Shown here in pieces: positions 1-7,052 of a DNA stretch of 10,021 nucleotides; position 1 is the stretch's first letter, and each line of letters opens with the position of its first letter. Both the position numbers and the translations under genes were made by a program. Source of the stretch: Myxococcus sp046520405 (GTDB lineage: Bacteria; Myxococcota; Myxococcia; Myxococcales; Myxococcaceae). Under the pieces are notes generated by a model. That model did no database searches. It saw only the letters and a list, made by a program, of their open reading frames with translations, and was not told the DNA's origin. The stretch is from contig JBKGHI010000295.1 of the NCBI GenBank assembly GCA_046520405.1, positions 1-10,021 on the forward strand, read 5' to 3'.

Positions 1-330
1 CGCCGTGCCGCCCAGGCTGTGTCCCACCAACAAGCGGGCCGGTGGGTAGCGCTCGCGCAGCCACGCCGCCGCGGCCACCACCGCCTCCACCGAGGGCACC
101 GTGTCCGGCCGTACGCCAGCGTCCGCGGGCGCGGTGAAGTCCAGCGACAGCACCGCGAAGCCCCGGGCCACCAGCGCGTGCGCCAGACGCGTGGGAGCGG
201 GTGAAGCCCCCAGGCACGCGAAGCAGCCCACCCGCACCGCGCTGGCCACGGGCCTGCCCGGTGGCAAATCCAGCCGGGCCGTCACCGCCGCTCCGTCCTC
301 GCCACGCAGCTCCACGTCCCGCGTGCCCAT
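1..330 (-). CDS. alpha/beta hydrolase, N-terminal part (runs off left edge)
   Basis: The first 110 residues of an alpha/beta-fold hydrolase are visible; the C-terminus lies beyond the left edge. The protein opens with a beta-strand region (ELRGEDGAAVTARLDLPPG, about residues 7-25). A Gly-Cys-Phe-Ala-Cys segment follows, then an LDFT motif near residue 71 and the nucleophile elbow GHSLGG at about 103-108, whose Ser is the predicted catalytic nucleophile. This layout resembles the hydrolase half of the two-domain 'alpha/beta hydrolase plus OsmC' proteins, which carry HCFTC where this one has GCFAC. Whether an OsmC domain follows cannot be seen. The ATG lies three bases after the archease stop codon (TGA-GGC-ATG), so it is the last visible gene of the minus-strand operon and is probably translationally coupled. 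The substrate is unknown; an esterase or stress-related hydrolase is the most that can be inferred. Confidence 0.8.
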   Translation of the reverse strand, partial: MGTRDVELRGEDGAAVTARLDLPPGRPVASAVRVGCFACLGASPAPTRLAHALVARGFAVLSLDFTAPADAGVRPDTVPSVEAVVAAAAWLRERYPPARLLVGHSLGGTA

Positions 331-333
331 GCC

Positions 334-786
334 TCACAGCTCCACTTCGCACTCGGCCGTCCAGAGCCCGTCCGCGCCCTGGAACACGCGCGTCCCCACC
401 AGCGACACGCCCCGCACGTCCCGCGCGAAGGAATGGCGCTCCCGGTCCAACGGCTCACCGAAGGCGTGGCCGAACAGGCGCGTGCCGTCCATGCGCACCG
501 CGAAGCACCGGAAGCCCAGGTGGCGCGACGCCATCTTGTGGACGACGGCGCGCAGCCAGTCCGCCAGCAGCCGGTCCAGCTCCGTCGCCTCGCACACCAG
601 CTCCACCTCCTCGCGCACCTCCACCGCGCCGGGGTCCACCACCAGCGCGCACAACGCCACCGCGGCCTGCTCGAAGGCCTCCTCCAGGGAGCGCCCCCGA
701 CCGCGCACCCATTGCTCCGGGCCCCGCGCGAGGTGCTCCCACCGAGGCCTCGCCTCGCGCGTCGCCGACGCCTGCCCCGTCTCCAT
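334..786 (-). CDS. archease-family protein, diverged active site
   Basis: This 150-residue protein matches archease (DUF101) in length and layout. The family's best-known role is to activate the RNA ligase RtcB in tRNA splicing and RNA repair. Visible family blocks are EH at 17-18, SLEEAFEQAA near 33-42, LLADWL near 73-78 and HAFGEPLDRERH at 107-118. Several usual landmarks are altered. The HTAD motif after EH reads LAR followed by a short insertion, the EVKA-TYH block reads DVRGVSLV (123-130), and the acidic C-terminal residue is Glu rather than Asp. The start at 786 is chosen because a strong AAGGAGG sits just upstream; the frame stays open to 870, but that extension adds 28 basic, non-conserved residues. 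It is the third gene of the operon, 35 bases after the dienelactone-hydrolase-like gene. No RtcB gene is visible; one could lie to the left. The family call is fairly sure, the activity is not. Confidence 0.75.
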   Translation of the reverse strand: METGQASATREARPRWEHLARGPEQWVRGRGRSLEEAFEQAAVALCALVVDPGAVEVREEVELVCEATELDRLLADWLRAVVHKMASRHLGFRCFAVRMDGTRLFGHAFGEPLDRERHSFARDVRGVSLVGTRVFQGADGLWTAECEVEL

Positions 787-790
787 GACG

Positions 791-797
791 CCTCCTT
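791..797 (-). promoter_or_regulatory. Shine-Dalgarno site fixing the archease start
   Basis: Read on the minus strand this is AAGGAGG, four bases before the ATG at 786. It supports the short 150-residue archease rather than the longer open frame beginning at 870. Confidence 0.75.
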
Positions 798-821
798 CGT
801 TGGTGTGTCCCGACGCCACGT

Positions 822-1514
822 TCACGCGCGCGCCTCCGCGCCGACTCCGCCGAGGAAGCGGAGGAACCACGCCGCGGCCAGCCGGGCCACCTGCTCCAGC
901 GCGCCGGGCTCCTCGAAGAGGTGCGTGGCCCCGGGGATGATTTGGATGCCCTTCAACCCTTCCAGCCGCGCGAGCGACGCTTCATTCAGCTCCAGCACGC
1001 CCACGTCCTGCCCTCCGACGAGCAGCAGCGTGGGGGCCTGCACCCGCTGCAACACCGGCCCGGCCAGGTCGGGCCGCCCGCCGCGCGACACCACGGCGTG
1101 GATGCGGTCCGGGTGCAGGGCCGCCGCGACCAGCGCCGCCGCGGCGCCGGTGCTGGAGCCGAAGTAGCCCATGCGCAACGCGGCCAGCTCCGGCTGCGCG
1201 TCCGCCCACATCGTCACGGCCGCCAACCTGCGGGCGAGGAACGGAATGTCGAAGCGCAGCTCCCCGGTGCGCGCGTCTTCCCGCTCCTCCGCTTCGCCCA
1301 TCAGGTCGAACAGCAGCGTGGCCAGTCCCTGCGCGCGCAGCGCCCGCGCCACCGCGCGGTTGCGGGGACTGAAGCGGCTGCTGCCGCTGCCGTGGGCGAA
1401 GATGACCAGCCCCCGCGCGCCGTCCGGGATGCCCAGGCTTCCTCCCAGCGTCACGTCACCCACCCGGACGCTCACCTCCTGGACGCCCGGTTCCACCTGT
1501 CCTCCCTGCCACAT
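822..1514 (-). CDS. dienelactone-hydrolase-like alpha/beta hydrolase
   Basis: This 230-residue protein has a complete alpha/beta hydrolase core. The oxyanion-side motif HGSGSSR lies at 41-47 and the nucleophile elbow GSSTG at 119-123, with Ser121 as nucleophile. Asp170 is in GGQD and His198 in GATHLF, which completes the triad. There is no signal peptide, so it is probably cytoplasmic. The ATG at 1514 has AGGAGG (1525-1530) ten bases upstream. The gene follows the phosphoribosyltransferase by 24 bases. That order matches proteins in which an N-terminal PRTase is fused to a C-terminal dienelactone-hydrolase-like domain, such as Mycobacterium tuberculosis Rv0571c, so the two products may act together. 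The substrate is unknown; true dienelactone hydrolases use a Cys nucleophile, so the family name should not be read as the reaction. Confidence 0.88.
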   Translation of the reverse strand: MWQGGQVEPGVQEVSVRVGDVTLGGSLGIPDGARGLVIFAHGSGSSRFSPRNRAVARALRAQGLATLLFDLMGEAEEREDARTGELRFDIPFLARRLAAVTMWADAQPELAALRMGYFGSSTGAAAALVAAALHPDRIHAVVSRGGRPDLAGPVLQRVQAPTLLLVGGQDVGVLELNEASLARLEGLKGIQIIPGATHLFEEPGALEQVARLAAAWFLRFLGGVGAEARA

Positions 1515-1538
1515 GTCTTCCGTGCCTCCTGTCCCGTG

Positions 1539-2222
1539 TCACATCCAGAAGCCGCCCAGGTCCGTGGACTCGAGCACCTCGCGCGGCTGCACCGGCTCAC
1601 GGGCACGCACCAGCAACTGGCGCAGCTCCACGTTCGGTAGCGGCCGGAAGTCGTCGTAGGCCTCCGCGACGCTCCGCATGGCGGGCAGCACCTCCACGCA
1701 GTGCACCGCGTCCGCTTCCGGGCGCACCCGGTCCAAACCGTGCGGGGTCCCCACGGGGACGCCCAGCACCAGGCGGGCCGGGTGTTGCCGCCGCAGCGTC
1801 TGGAGCGCGGCCATGGCCGTGGCGCCCGACACCAGCCCGTCATCCACCAGCAGCACGGTGCACCCACCCATGGCGGGCTCCGAGGTGCCGCGCAGCCGCT
1901 GGACCAGATTGTCCACTTCCGAAGCCTCCGTGCGCGCCAGGCTCCGCGCCTCCACCTCCGGCAGGCCCAGCGCCTGGAGCGCGCCCCGGTCCAGGTAGAT
2001 GCCGCCGCCTTCCGACACCGCGCCCAGCACCGTCATCCGTCCCGGCACGTCGATGCGGCGGGCCACCCAGACGTCCAGCGGGGCCTCCAACGCATGCGCC
2101 ACCTCGTACGCCACGCGGAGCCCGCCTCGCGCCAGGCCCAACACGCGCACCTCGCCACCCCGGTAGGGCAACAGGCGCGCCGCCAGCCGGCGGCCCGCAT
2201 CTGCTCGGTCCCGAAAGCGCAT
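1539..2222 (-). CDS. phosphoribosyltransferase-family protein
   Basis: This 227-residue protein is a type I phosphoribosyltransferase fold. The PRPP-binding signature VLLVDDGLVSGAT is at 123-135, and the GLARGG loop at 29-34 matches the pyrophosphate-binding loop of the family. The N-terminus, MRFRDRADAGRRLA, is typical of stand-alone PRTases of unknown base specificity, often linked to a dienelactone-hydrolase-like partner. ATG 2222 is chosen because AGGAGG (2232-2237) lies nine bases upstream and similarity starts there. The frame stays open to 2561, but that stretch runs antisense through the start of the PRPP synthase gene. This is the first gene of the minus-strand operon and is divergent from the PRPP synthase, which makes the ligand its signature is built to bind. 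The acceptor base is unknown, and a regulatory PRTase-like role cannot be excluded. Confidence 0.88.
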   Translation of the reverse strand: MRFRDRADAGRRLAARLLPYRGGEVRVLGLARGGLRVAYEVAHALEAPLDVWVARRIDVPGRMTVLGAVSEGGGIYLDRGALQALGLPEVEARSLARTEASEVDNLVQRLRGTSEPAMGGCTVLLVDDGLVSGATAMAALQTLRRQHPARLVLGVPVGTPHGLDRVRPEADAVHCVEVLPAMRSVAEAYDDFRPLPNVELRQLLVRAREPVQPREVLESTDLGGFWM

Positions 2223-2366
2223 TGCGTCCTTCCTCCTCCCCACAAGGAAGTCATGGGGCGCGCGGCTGGCGGCGAAGGGCCGGGCGGGGGCCATCCCGGA
2301 GGGGTGCTCGCGGGGGGACCGCCGGGAGGGCGCCGTCCGCCTGGAAGGCGCGCTAGGGTGGGGCCC
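2223..2366. promoter_or_regulatory. divergent intergenic region (PRTase operon / PRPP synthase)
   Basis: These 144 bases separate two divergent starts and must hold at least the minus-strand operon promoter. The region is very GC-rich. It contains the PRTase ribosome binding site and a purine-rich GGTGGGG before the PRPP synthase ATG. I see no convincing -35/-10 pair, sigma-54 GG-GC element or long operator. The shared region suggests, but does not show, co-regulation. Confidence 0.4.
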
Positions 2367-3263
2367 ATGGACCCTGTCCTCCTTGTTGGCTCGGCCAGCC
2401 CCCACCTGGGACGCGCGCTCGGGCAAGCCCTGGGCGTGGCGCCCGCGGACTGCCACTTCGAGCGCTTCCCCGACGGAGAGATGCACGTCGAGGTGCCCGA
2501 GCGGGTGCGCGGCCGCACCGTGGTGCTGGTGCAGTCCACCACGCCGCCCGCGGGCGAGCACCTGCTGGAGCTGCTGCTGATGGCGGACGCCTGCTGGCGC
2601 ATGGGGGCCGCCCGGCTGGAGGCCGTGGTGCCCTACCTGGGCTACGCGCGGCAGGACCGGCGCGCCAAACCCGGAGAGCCCCTGGGGGGCCGGCTGGTGG
2701 CCGACCTGCTGTCACAGGGCCGCTTCGCGCGGGTGCTGGTGGTGGACCTGCACAGCCCCGCGCTGGAGGGCTGCTTCGGCGCGCCGCTGGAGCACCTCAC
2801 CGCGCTGCCGCCGCTGGCGGACGCGCTGCGCGAGCACGTCACGGACACCTCCGTGGTGGTGGCCCCGGACCTGGGCGCGGTGAAGCGCGCGGAGGCCCTG
2901 GCGCGGCTGCTGAACCGGCCGTGGGCGGTGATTCACAAGGTGCGGCTGAGCGGCGACGAGGTGCACGCCAGCGGACTGATGGGCGAGGTGCGCGGACGGC
3001 GCCCCATCCTGGTGGACGACATGGTGTCCACCGGCGGAACCCTGGCCGCGGCGGCGGGCACCTTGCGCGACGCGGGCTGTGTGGAGGACTTCACCGTGGT
3101 GACGACGCACGCCCTGCTGGTGGGCCCCGCGGTGGAGCGCCTGCGCAACCTGCCCGTCACCCGGCTGGTGAGCACCGACAGCGTGGAGCCGGTCCAGGGC
3201 CTGCCCTTCCAGCACCAGGTGGTGACGCTGGCGCCGTTGGTGGCCCGGGCGCTGCGACCCTGA
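2367..3263 (+). CDS. prs: ribose-phosphate pyrophosphokinase (PRPP synthase)
   Basis: The enzyme transfers pyrophosphate from ATP to ribose 5-phosphate to give PRPP for nucleotide, His and Trp synthesis. The 298-residue protein shows FPDGE at 34-38, YARQDRR at 93-99 and DLH at 127-129. PDLG is at 167-170, the catalytic-loop residues Lys191 and Arg193 are in KVRLSG, and the PRPP loop VDDMVSTGGT is at 216-225. It is shorter than the usual bacterial Prs of about 310-320 residues. Its catalytic loop reads KVR-SGDEV rather than KRRP, closer to archaeal-type enzymes, so it may be an accessory PRPP synthase with altered allostery. The ATG at 2367 follows a G-rich stretch; the frame is open far upstream, but only antisense to the PRTase. 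Its position opposite a PRTase operon suggests ligand supply. A second, housekeeping prs elsewhere is likely. Confidence 0.9.
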   Translation: MDPVLLVGSASPHLGRALGQALGVAPADCHFERFPDGEMHVEVPERVRGRTVVLVQSTTPPAGEHLLELLLMADACWRMGAARLEAVVPYLGYARQDRRAKPGEPLGGRLVADLLSQGRFARVLVVDLHSPALEGCFGAPLEHLTALPPLADALREHVTDTSVVVAPDLGAVKRAEALARLLNRPWAVIHKVRLSGDEVHASGLMGEVRGRRPILVDDMVSTGGTLAAAAGTLRDAGCVEDFTVVTTHALLVGPAVERLRNLPVTRLVSTDSVEPVQGLPFQHQVVTLAPLVARALRP

Positions 3264-3278
3264 CCGTCAGCGAACACT

Positions 3279-3298
3279 TCCGGGCGTGCGGGCCCGGA
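3279..3298 (+). terminator. hairpin downstream of prs, possible terminator
   Basis: A perfect 7-bp stem TCCGGGC / GCCCGGA closes on a six-base loop, 15 bases after the prs stop codon. There is no T-tract, so it could be a weak terminator or a 3' stabiliser. The rest of the 134-base gap before the next gene shows no clear signal. Confidence 0.45.
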
Positions 3299-3397
3299 CG
3301 GTGAATGCCATCACGGAAACCGAGACAGAGCGGGCAGCCGCCTGGGGGCCGCCATTCTCCCGCCTCGACGCACGGAGTCGGATAGGCTCCCGGCACC

Positions 3398-4150
3398 ATG
3401 TCCGACACGCTGCTGACGAAGCTCGACTCGGGGGTCCTCACCCTCACCTTCAACCGGCCCGAGAAGAAGAACGCCTTCACGCATGCCATGTACGAGGCGG
3501 CCACCCACGCGCTGAAGGAGGCGGAGGGCAACGTCGACGTGCGCGCGGTGCTCCTCACCGGCGCGGGCAACGTCTTCACCGCCGGCAACGACATTGGCGA
3601 CTTCATGGAGCACCCGCCCGCGGGCGAGGACAGCGCGGTGTTCCGCTTCCTCCGCGCGCTGGTGGACGCGGACAAGCCGATTCTCGCCGCGGTGGACGGC
3701 CCGGCGGTGGGCATCGGCACGACGATGCTGCTGCACTGTGACTACGTGGTGGCCAGCGAGCGCGCGCGCTTCCACATGCCCTTCGTCCAGTTGGGGCTGT
3801 GCGCGGAAGGCGCCAGCAGCCTGCTCATCCCCCGGACGGCGGGCTTCGCGCTGGCCAGCGAGCTGCTGCTCTTCGGCGAGCCCTTCGACGCGGCCACGGC
3901 GCTGCGCGCGGGCATCATCAACAAGGTGGTGCCGGACGCGAGCCTCCAGCAGGTGGCCACCGAGCGCGCCACCACGCTGGCCTCCCGCCCCGCGGAGGCG
4001 GTGCGCGTGACGAAGCGGCTGATTCGCGAGCCCCTGCGCGCCCAGATTCGCGAGACGCTGGCCCGCGAGGGCGGCGAGTTCATCCAGCGCCTCCAGTCCG
4101 CCGAGGCGCAGGAAGCCTTCATGTCCTTCATGTCCCGCGGCCGGAAGTAG
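3398..4150 (+). CDS. enoyl-CoA hydratase/isomerase (crotonase fold)
   Basis: This 250-residue crotonase-superfamily protein acts on acyl-CoA thioesters. The oxyanion-hole segments are AGNDIGDF (62-69) and GPAVGIG (101-107). The segment PFVQLGLCAEGASS (128-141), with Glu137, resembles the PF-LG-PEG-SS block of delta3,delta2-enoyl-CoA isomerases of the ECI2 type, where a single Glu shifts the double bond. Classical hydratases have two Glu, the first in a PE-LG block; here that position is Phe129. Isomerase, auxiliary to beta-oxidation of unsaturated fatty acids, is therefore at least as likely as hydratase. The C-terminus SFMSRGRK is typical of the family. The ATG at 3398 lacks a strong Shine-Dalgarno site. 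The gene stands alone between two hairpins, so it is probably monocistronic. The superfamily is certain, the reaction is not. Confidence 0.9.
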   Translation: MSDTLLTKLDSGVLTLTFNRPEKKNAFTHAMYEAATHALKEAEGNVDVRAVLLTGAGNVFTAGNDIGDFMEHPPAGEDSAVFRFLRALVDADKPILAAVDGPAVGIGTTMLLHCDYVVASERARFHMPFVQLGLCAEGASSLLIPRTAGFALASELLLFGEPFDAATALRAGIINKVVPDASLQQVATERATTLASRPAEAVRVTKRLIREPLRAQIRETLAREGGEFIQRLQSAEAQEAFMSFMSRGRK

Positions 4151-4167
4151 CCCCGGGCGAGACATCC

Positions 4168-4200
4168 GGGCCCGGCAACCCCGTGAGGGATGCCGGGCCC
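4168..4200. terminator. strong bidirectional terminator hairpin
   Basis: The arms GGGCCCGGCA (4168-4177) and TGCCGGGCCC (4191-4200) are perfect 10-bp complements. An inner CCC/GGG pairing continues across one A-A mismatch, with a CGTGA loop. It lies between the convergent ends of the enoyl-CoA hydratase/isomerase and M1 aminopeptidase genes, 18 bases after one stop and 16 after the other. No T-tract is present on either side, which is common for hairpins at gene ends in very GC-rich genomes. Confidence 0.75.
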
Positions 4201-4215
4201 CGCTCTTCGCAGGGA

Positions 4216-6957
4216 CTACCGCGGCGCCGGAGCCCGCGGCTTGAAGTCCGCGAGGAAGCGCTCGACGTTGGTGCCCTGGTCCTTCTTCAGCGCGATGCAC
4301 TGGTCGATGATTTCCAGCACCTGCGCCAACGTCCGGGGGCCACCCGGGGCCTTGGCGCTGCGCTCGGTGAAGAAGTCCGCCACCTCCTGGCGCTTGCCGG
4401 CGTCGCAGAAGTTGCTGCCGACGTAGGCCATGCGTCCGGCGGACTCGGCGGGCAGCAGCGCCTCGGGCGAATCCCCCACCAGCCGCTCGTAGTTCGTCTT
4501 CACGAAGTCGAAGGCCACGTCCTGCGTGCGCAGGCCCTGCGAGGCCGCGAACGCCATCCACACCGTCTCACGCGGGTCCATGCCCTTTTCGAACACCAGG
4601 GACAGGTTCTGCGTCACCAGCGCCGGGTCCGTGAAGCTGCTCAACGCGCCGATGAGGTACTGGCGCGTGCGCCGGTCCTTCTCCGTGCGCACCGCCGCGA
4701 CAAGCTGCTCCCGGAAGGCCGCGTCGTTCTGGGTGGCGGCGAGGGCGAGCACCACGTCCACCATCTCCGGCGCCACGGCGCGCTTGTCCTTCATCCACTT
4801 GTTCGCCAGGGTGCGCGCCTCCGCGAGCAACTTCGGGTCCCTGCCATCGCGCCCCGCCAGCCGCACCAGGCGCGGACGGAGCAGGCGCGTGTCCTCGCTC
4901 TCGCCCTTGCGCGGGGTGAAGCCGAGCTTCCGCGCCCGGGCCCCATACGTCTCGCGCAGGAAGCGGGCCCGGTCCTCCAGCCGCTCGTTCGGCAGCAGCC
5001 GGGAGCTGACCAGCTCCAGCAGGTCCAACGAGGCCAGCAGGACGACGCGGTCCGGCTCATTCGCCATGAAGCCCGCCAGATGCAGCACGTCGGAGGCAGC
5101 CAGCTTCCCGGACAGGGCCAGCGCACGCACGTCGGTGAGGAAGGTCACCTGCTCGGTGCGGGACAGCTTCGGCATGCCGGACTTCGACAGCATCCCCGCC
5201 GTCTTGGCGTTGAGCCGCATCCGGAAGTAGCCGGCGCCCTCCGCGTTGGGGAACACCCAGTCAGGGCACGTCTTCGCCTCGGTCAGGGGGACGTTCATCC
5301 GCTCCCCCTCCAGCAGCGCGCAGGTCCGGCCCGTCTTGCCCCCCGCCTCGTACGCCACGCACACGGGGACCTTCCACGTCTGCGGGCCCGGCGACCGGGT
5401 GCCCAGCTTCACGTAGCGCTGCTGCTCCAGCACCACCGTCGCGCCCGACTCATCACACGTCAGCGAGGCCTCGACGAGCGGCGCGCCGCTCTGGTCCAGG
5501 AAGGTCCCCAGCATGCCCGTCACGTCCTTGCCGGACTCGGCGGACACGGCGTCCAGGAAGTCCTTCGCGGTGGCGTTGCCGCCCGCGTGCTTCTGGAAGT
5601 AGCGCTGGATGCCGCGGCGGAAGACGTCCCGGCCCAGCCACTCCTCCGTCATGCTGAGCACCGCGGAGCCCTTGCCGTAGGTGATGCCGTCGAAGGCGTT
5701 GTGGATGTCGTTGGCGCTTTCAATCGGCTGGCGGATGCGGCGCGCCGACAGGAGGCTGTCCGCGTCCAGGGCCCGGGCGCGGTCGTGCACGCGCTCCACG
5801 GCCGCGTCCCAGGCGGGGCGCCACGTCTCGATGATGCGCGGGGTCATCCACGAGGCGAAGGCCTCGTTGAGCCACAGGTCATCCCACCACTGCATGGTGA
5901 CCAGGTTGCCGAACCACTGGTGCGCCAGCTCGTGCACCTGCGTGTCGGAGAAGGCGCGCTGACGGCCCAACGAGTCCTCCTCCGGCTTCGCCAGGATGAG
6001 GCGCGAGTTGAACGTCACCAGGCCCGGGTGCTCCATGGCGCCGCCCAGCAGCGGCACCGCCAGCACGTCCAGCTTCTCGTACGGGTACGGAATGCCGAAG
6101 TAGTCCTCCAGCGCGGCGAGGATTTCCGGCGTCACCTGCGCCGCGTAGGTGCCCTCCACGGTGCGGCCCCGCGGGGTGATGATGCGCGTCTTCACCTTCT
6201 TCTGGCCTGCGTCCGCGGCGGGGAGGAAGTCGAAGGGCCCCACGCCGAAGGCGATGAGGTAGCTGGGCAGCGGCTGCGTGCGCGCGAAGCGGTAGGTGCG
6301 GCCACCCTCCGGGCGCGCCTCCTCCGACTCTTGCGGCGTGTTGGTGACGGCCACGACGCCCGCGGGCACGTGGAAGGTGAGCTGCCACGGCACCTTGAAG
6401 CCGGGCTCGTCGAAGGACGGGAAGACGCGGCGGGCGTCCACCGGCTCGAACTGGGTGTAGATGTACCAGTCCCCGCCTTCGTTGACGCGGAAGGCGCCGT
6501 CCGTCTCCTTCTCGGACGCGACGCCGTCATAGACGATGCGCAGCGCCGCCGGGCCCGTGGACAGCGGCTTCGCCACCGGGAAGCCGAGGAAGTCCTCCTC
6601 GCCCTTCACCGGCGTGATGTCGAAGGACGCGCCGCCCTGCGTGAGCGTGGCCTTCTTCACGGTGAGGCTCTTGGCGTGCAGCCACACCACGGACGTGGGC
6701 TTCGTCACGTCGAGCGCGATGTCCACCGCGCCCTGGAACGCGGACACCTTCGGGTCCAGCGTGAGCTCCACCGTGTAGCCGGTGGGGCGCACCTCCGTGG
6801 GCAGGCGCAGCTTGGGGGACTGCGGGGTGGCGGGGACGGCCTGTTGCGAGGCCTGGGCAGGAGGTGGCTCAGCGGTGGCGGGAGGGTTCTGCCGGGCACC
6901 GCACGCACTGAGGAGGGCGACAGCGGCCAGGGCCGCTGGACGGAGCAGGTTGGGCAT
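4216..6957 (-). CDS. M1-family zinc aminopeptidase, predicted lipoprotein
   Basis: This 913-residue protein removes N-terminal residues from peptides using one zinc ion. The N-terminus is a lipoprotein signal with lipobox LSAC (Cys19) followed by Gly, so it is probably anchored in the outer membrane facing the periplasm or outside. A Pro/Ala-rich linker follows to about residue 47. The M1 beta-sandwich carries FPSFDEP at 179-185. The exopeptidase motif reads GAMEH at 306-310, where most members have GAMEN. The zinc site is HELAH (342-346) with Glu365 18 residues later, and Tyr427 in ITYGKG is the transition-state Tyr. Residues 560-900 are an ERAP1-like helical domain. ATG 6957 is chosen for the signal peptide although its Shine-Dalgarno is poor; the frame is open to 7149. 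The role is probably peptide feeding, fitting a predatory myxobacterium. Confidence 0.95.
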   Translation of the reverse strand: MPNLLRPAALAAVALLSACGARQNPPATAEPPPAQASQQAVPATPQSPKLRLPTEVRPTGYTVELTLDPKVSAFQGAVDIALDVTKPTSVVWLHAKSLTVKKATLTQGGASFDITPVKGEEDFLGFPVAKPLSTGPAALRIVYDGVASEKETDGAFRVNEGGDWYIYTQFEPVDARRVFPSFDEPGFKVPWQLTFHVPAGVVAVTNTPQESEEARPEGGRTYRFARTQPLPSYLIAFGVGPFDFLPAADAGQKKVKTRIITPRGRTVEGTYAAQVTPEILAALEDYFGIPYPYEKLDVLAVPLLGGAMEHPGLVTFNSRLILAKPEEDSLGRQRAFSDTQVHELAHQWFGNLVTMQWWDDLWLNEAFASWMTPRIIETWRPAWDAAVERVHDRARALDADSLLSARRIRQPIESANDIHNAFDGITYGKGSAVLSMTEEWLGRDVFRRGIQRYFQKHAGGNATAKDFLDAVSAESGKDVTGMLGTFLDQSGAPLVEASLTCDESGATVVLEQQRYVKLGTRSPGPQTWKVPVCVAYEAGGKTGRTCALLEGERMNVPLTEAKTCPDWVFPNAEGAGYFRMRLNAKTAGMLSKSGMPKLSRTEQVTFLTDVRALALSGKLAASDVLHLAGFMANEPDRVVLLASLDLLELVSSRLLPNERLEDRARFLRETYGARARKLGFTPRKGESEDTRLLRPRLVRLAGRDGRDPKLLAEARTLANKWMKDKRAVAPEMVDVVLALAATQNDAAFREQLVAAVRTEKDRRTRQYLIGALSSFTDPALVTQNLSLVFEKGMDPRETVWMAFAASQGLRTQDVAFDFVKTNYERLVGDSPEALLPAESAGRMAYVGSNFCDAGKRQEVADFFTERSAKAPGGPRTLAQVLEIIDQCIALKKDQGTNVERFLADFKPRAPAPR

Positions 6958-7052
6958 GGCGCGCAGTGTGGCCCATGCCGGGCGAGCAAGGTAGCGCGCA
7001 ACAGGCAGGTGTGGCCTTGCCGTCATCCCCACTTCGCGGTGGAGTGCGTCAC
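6958..7052. promoter_or_regulatory. divergent intergenic region (M1 aminopeptidase / acyltransferase)
   Basis: This 95-base gap between divergent genes should contain both promoters. No clear promoter consensus or palindrome is visible. The side facing the aminopeptidase has no purine-rich ribosome binding site, so that transcript may be leaderless or poorly initiated. Confidence 0.35.
7038..7044 (+). promoter_or_regulatory. Shine-Dalgarno site fixing a GTG start
   Basis: GGTGGAG lies eight bases before GTG 7053 and is the only good ribosome binding site for the acyltransferase gene. The in-frame GTG at 7098 is preceded by C-rich sequence and is less likely, though the intervening 15 residues are Pro/Ala-rich and not conserved-looking. 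Confidence 0.6.

Noticed and set aside
2280..2300. CCGGG/CCCGG inverted repeat in the PRTase / prs divergent gap
   Set aside because: Only five G/C pairs with a ten-base loop, expected by chance at this base composition.
1701..2366. N-terminal extension of the PRPP synthase frame
   Set aside because: It lies antisense to the PRTase gene, and the family similarity begins at MDPVLLVGS.
2223..2561. N-terminal extension of the PRTase frame
   Set aside because: The extra residues run antisense through the PRPP synthase start and are unlike the family. ATG 2222 has a good ribosome binding site.
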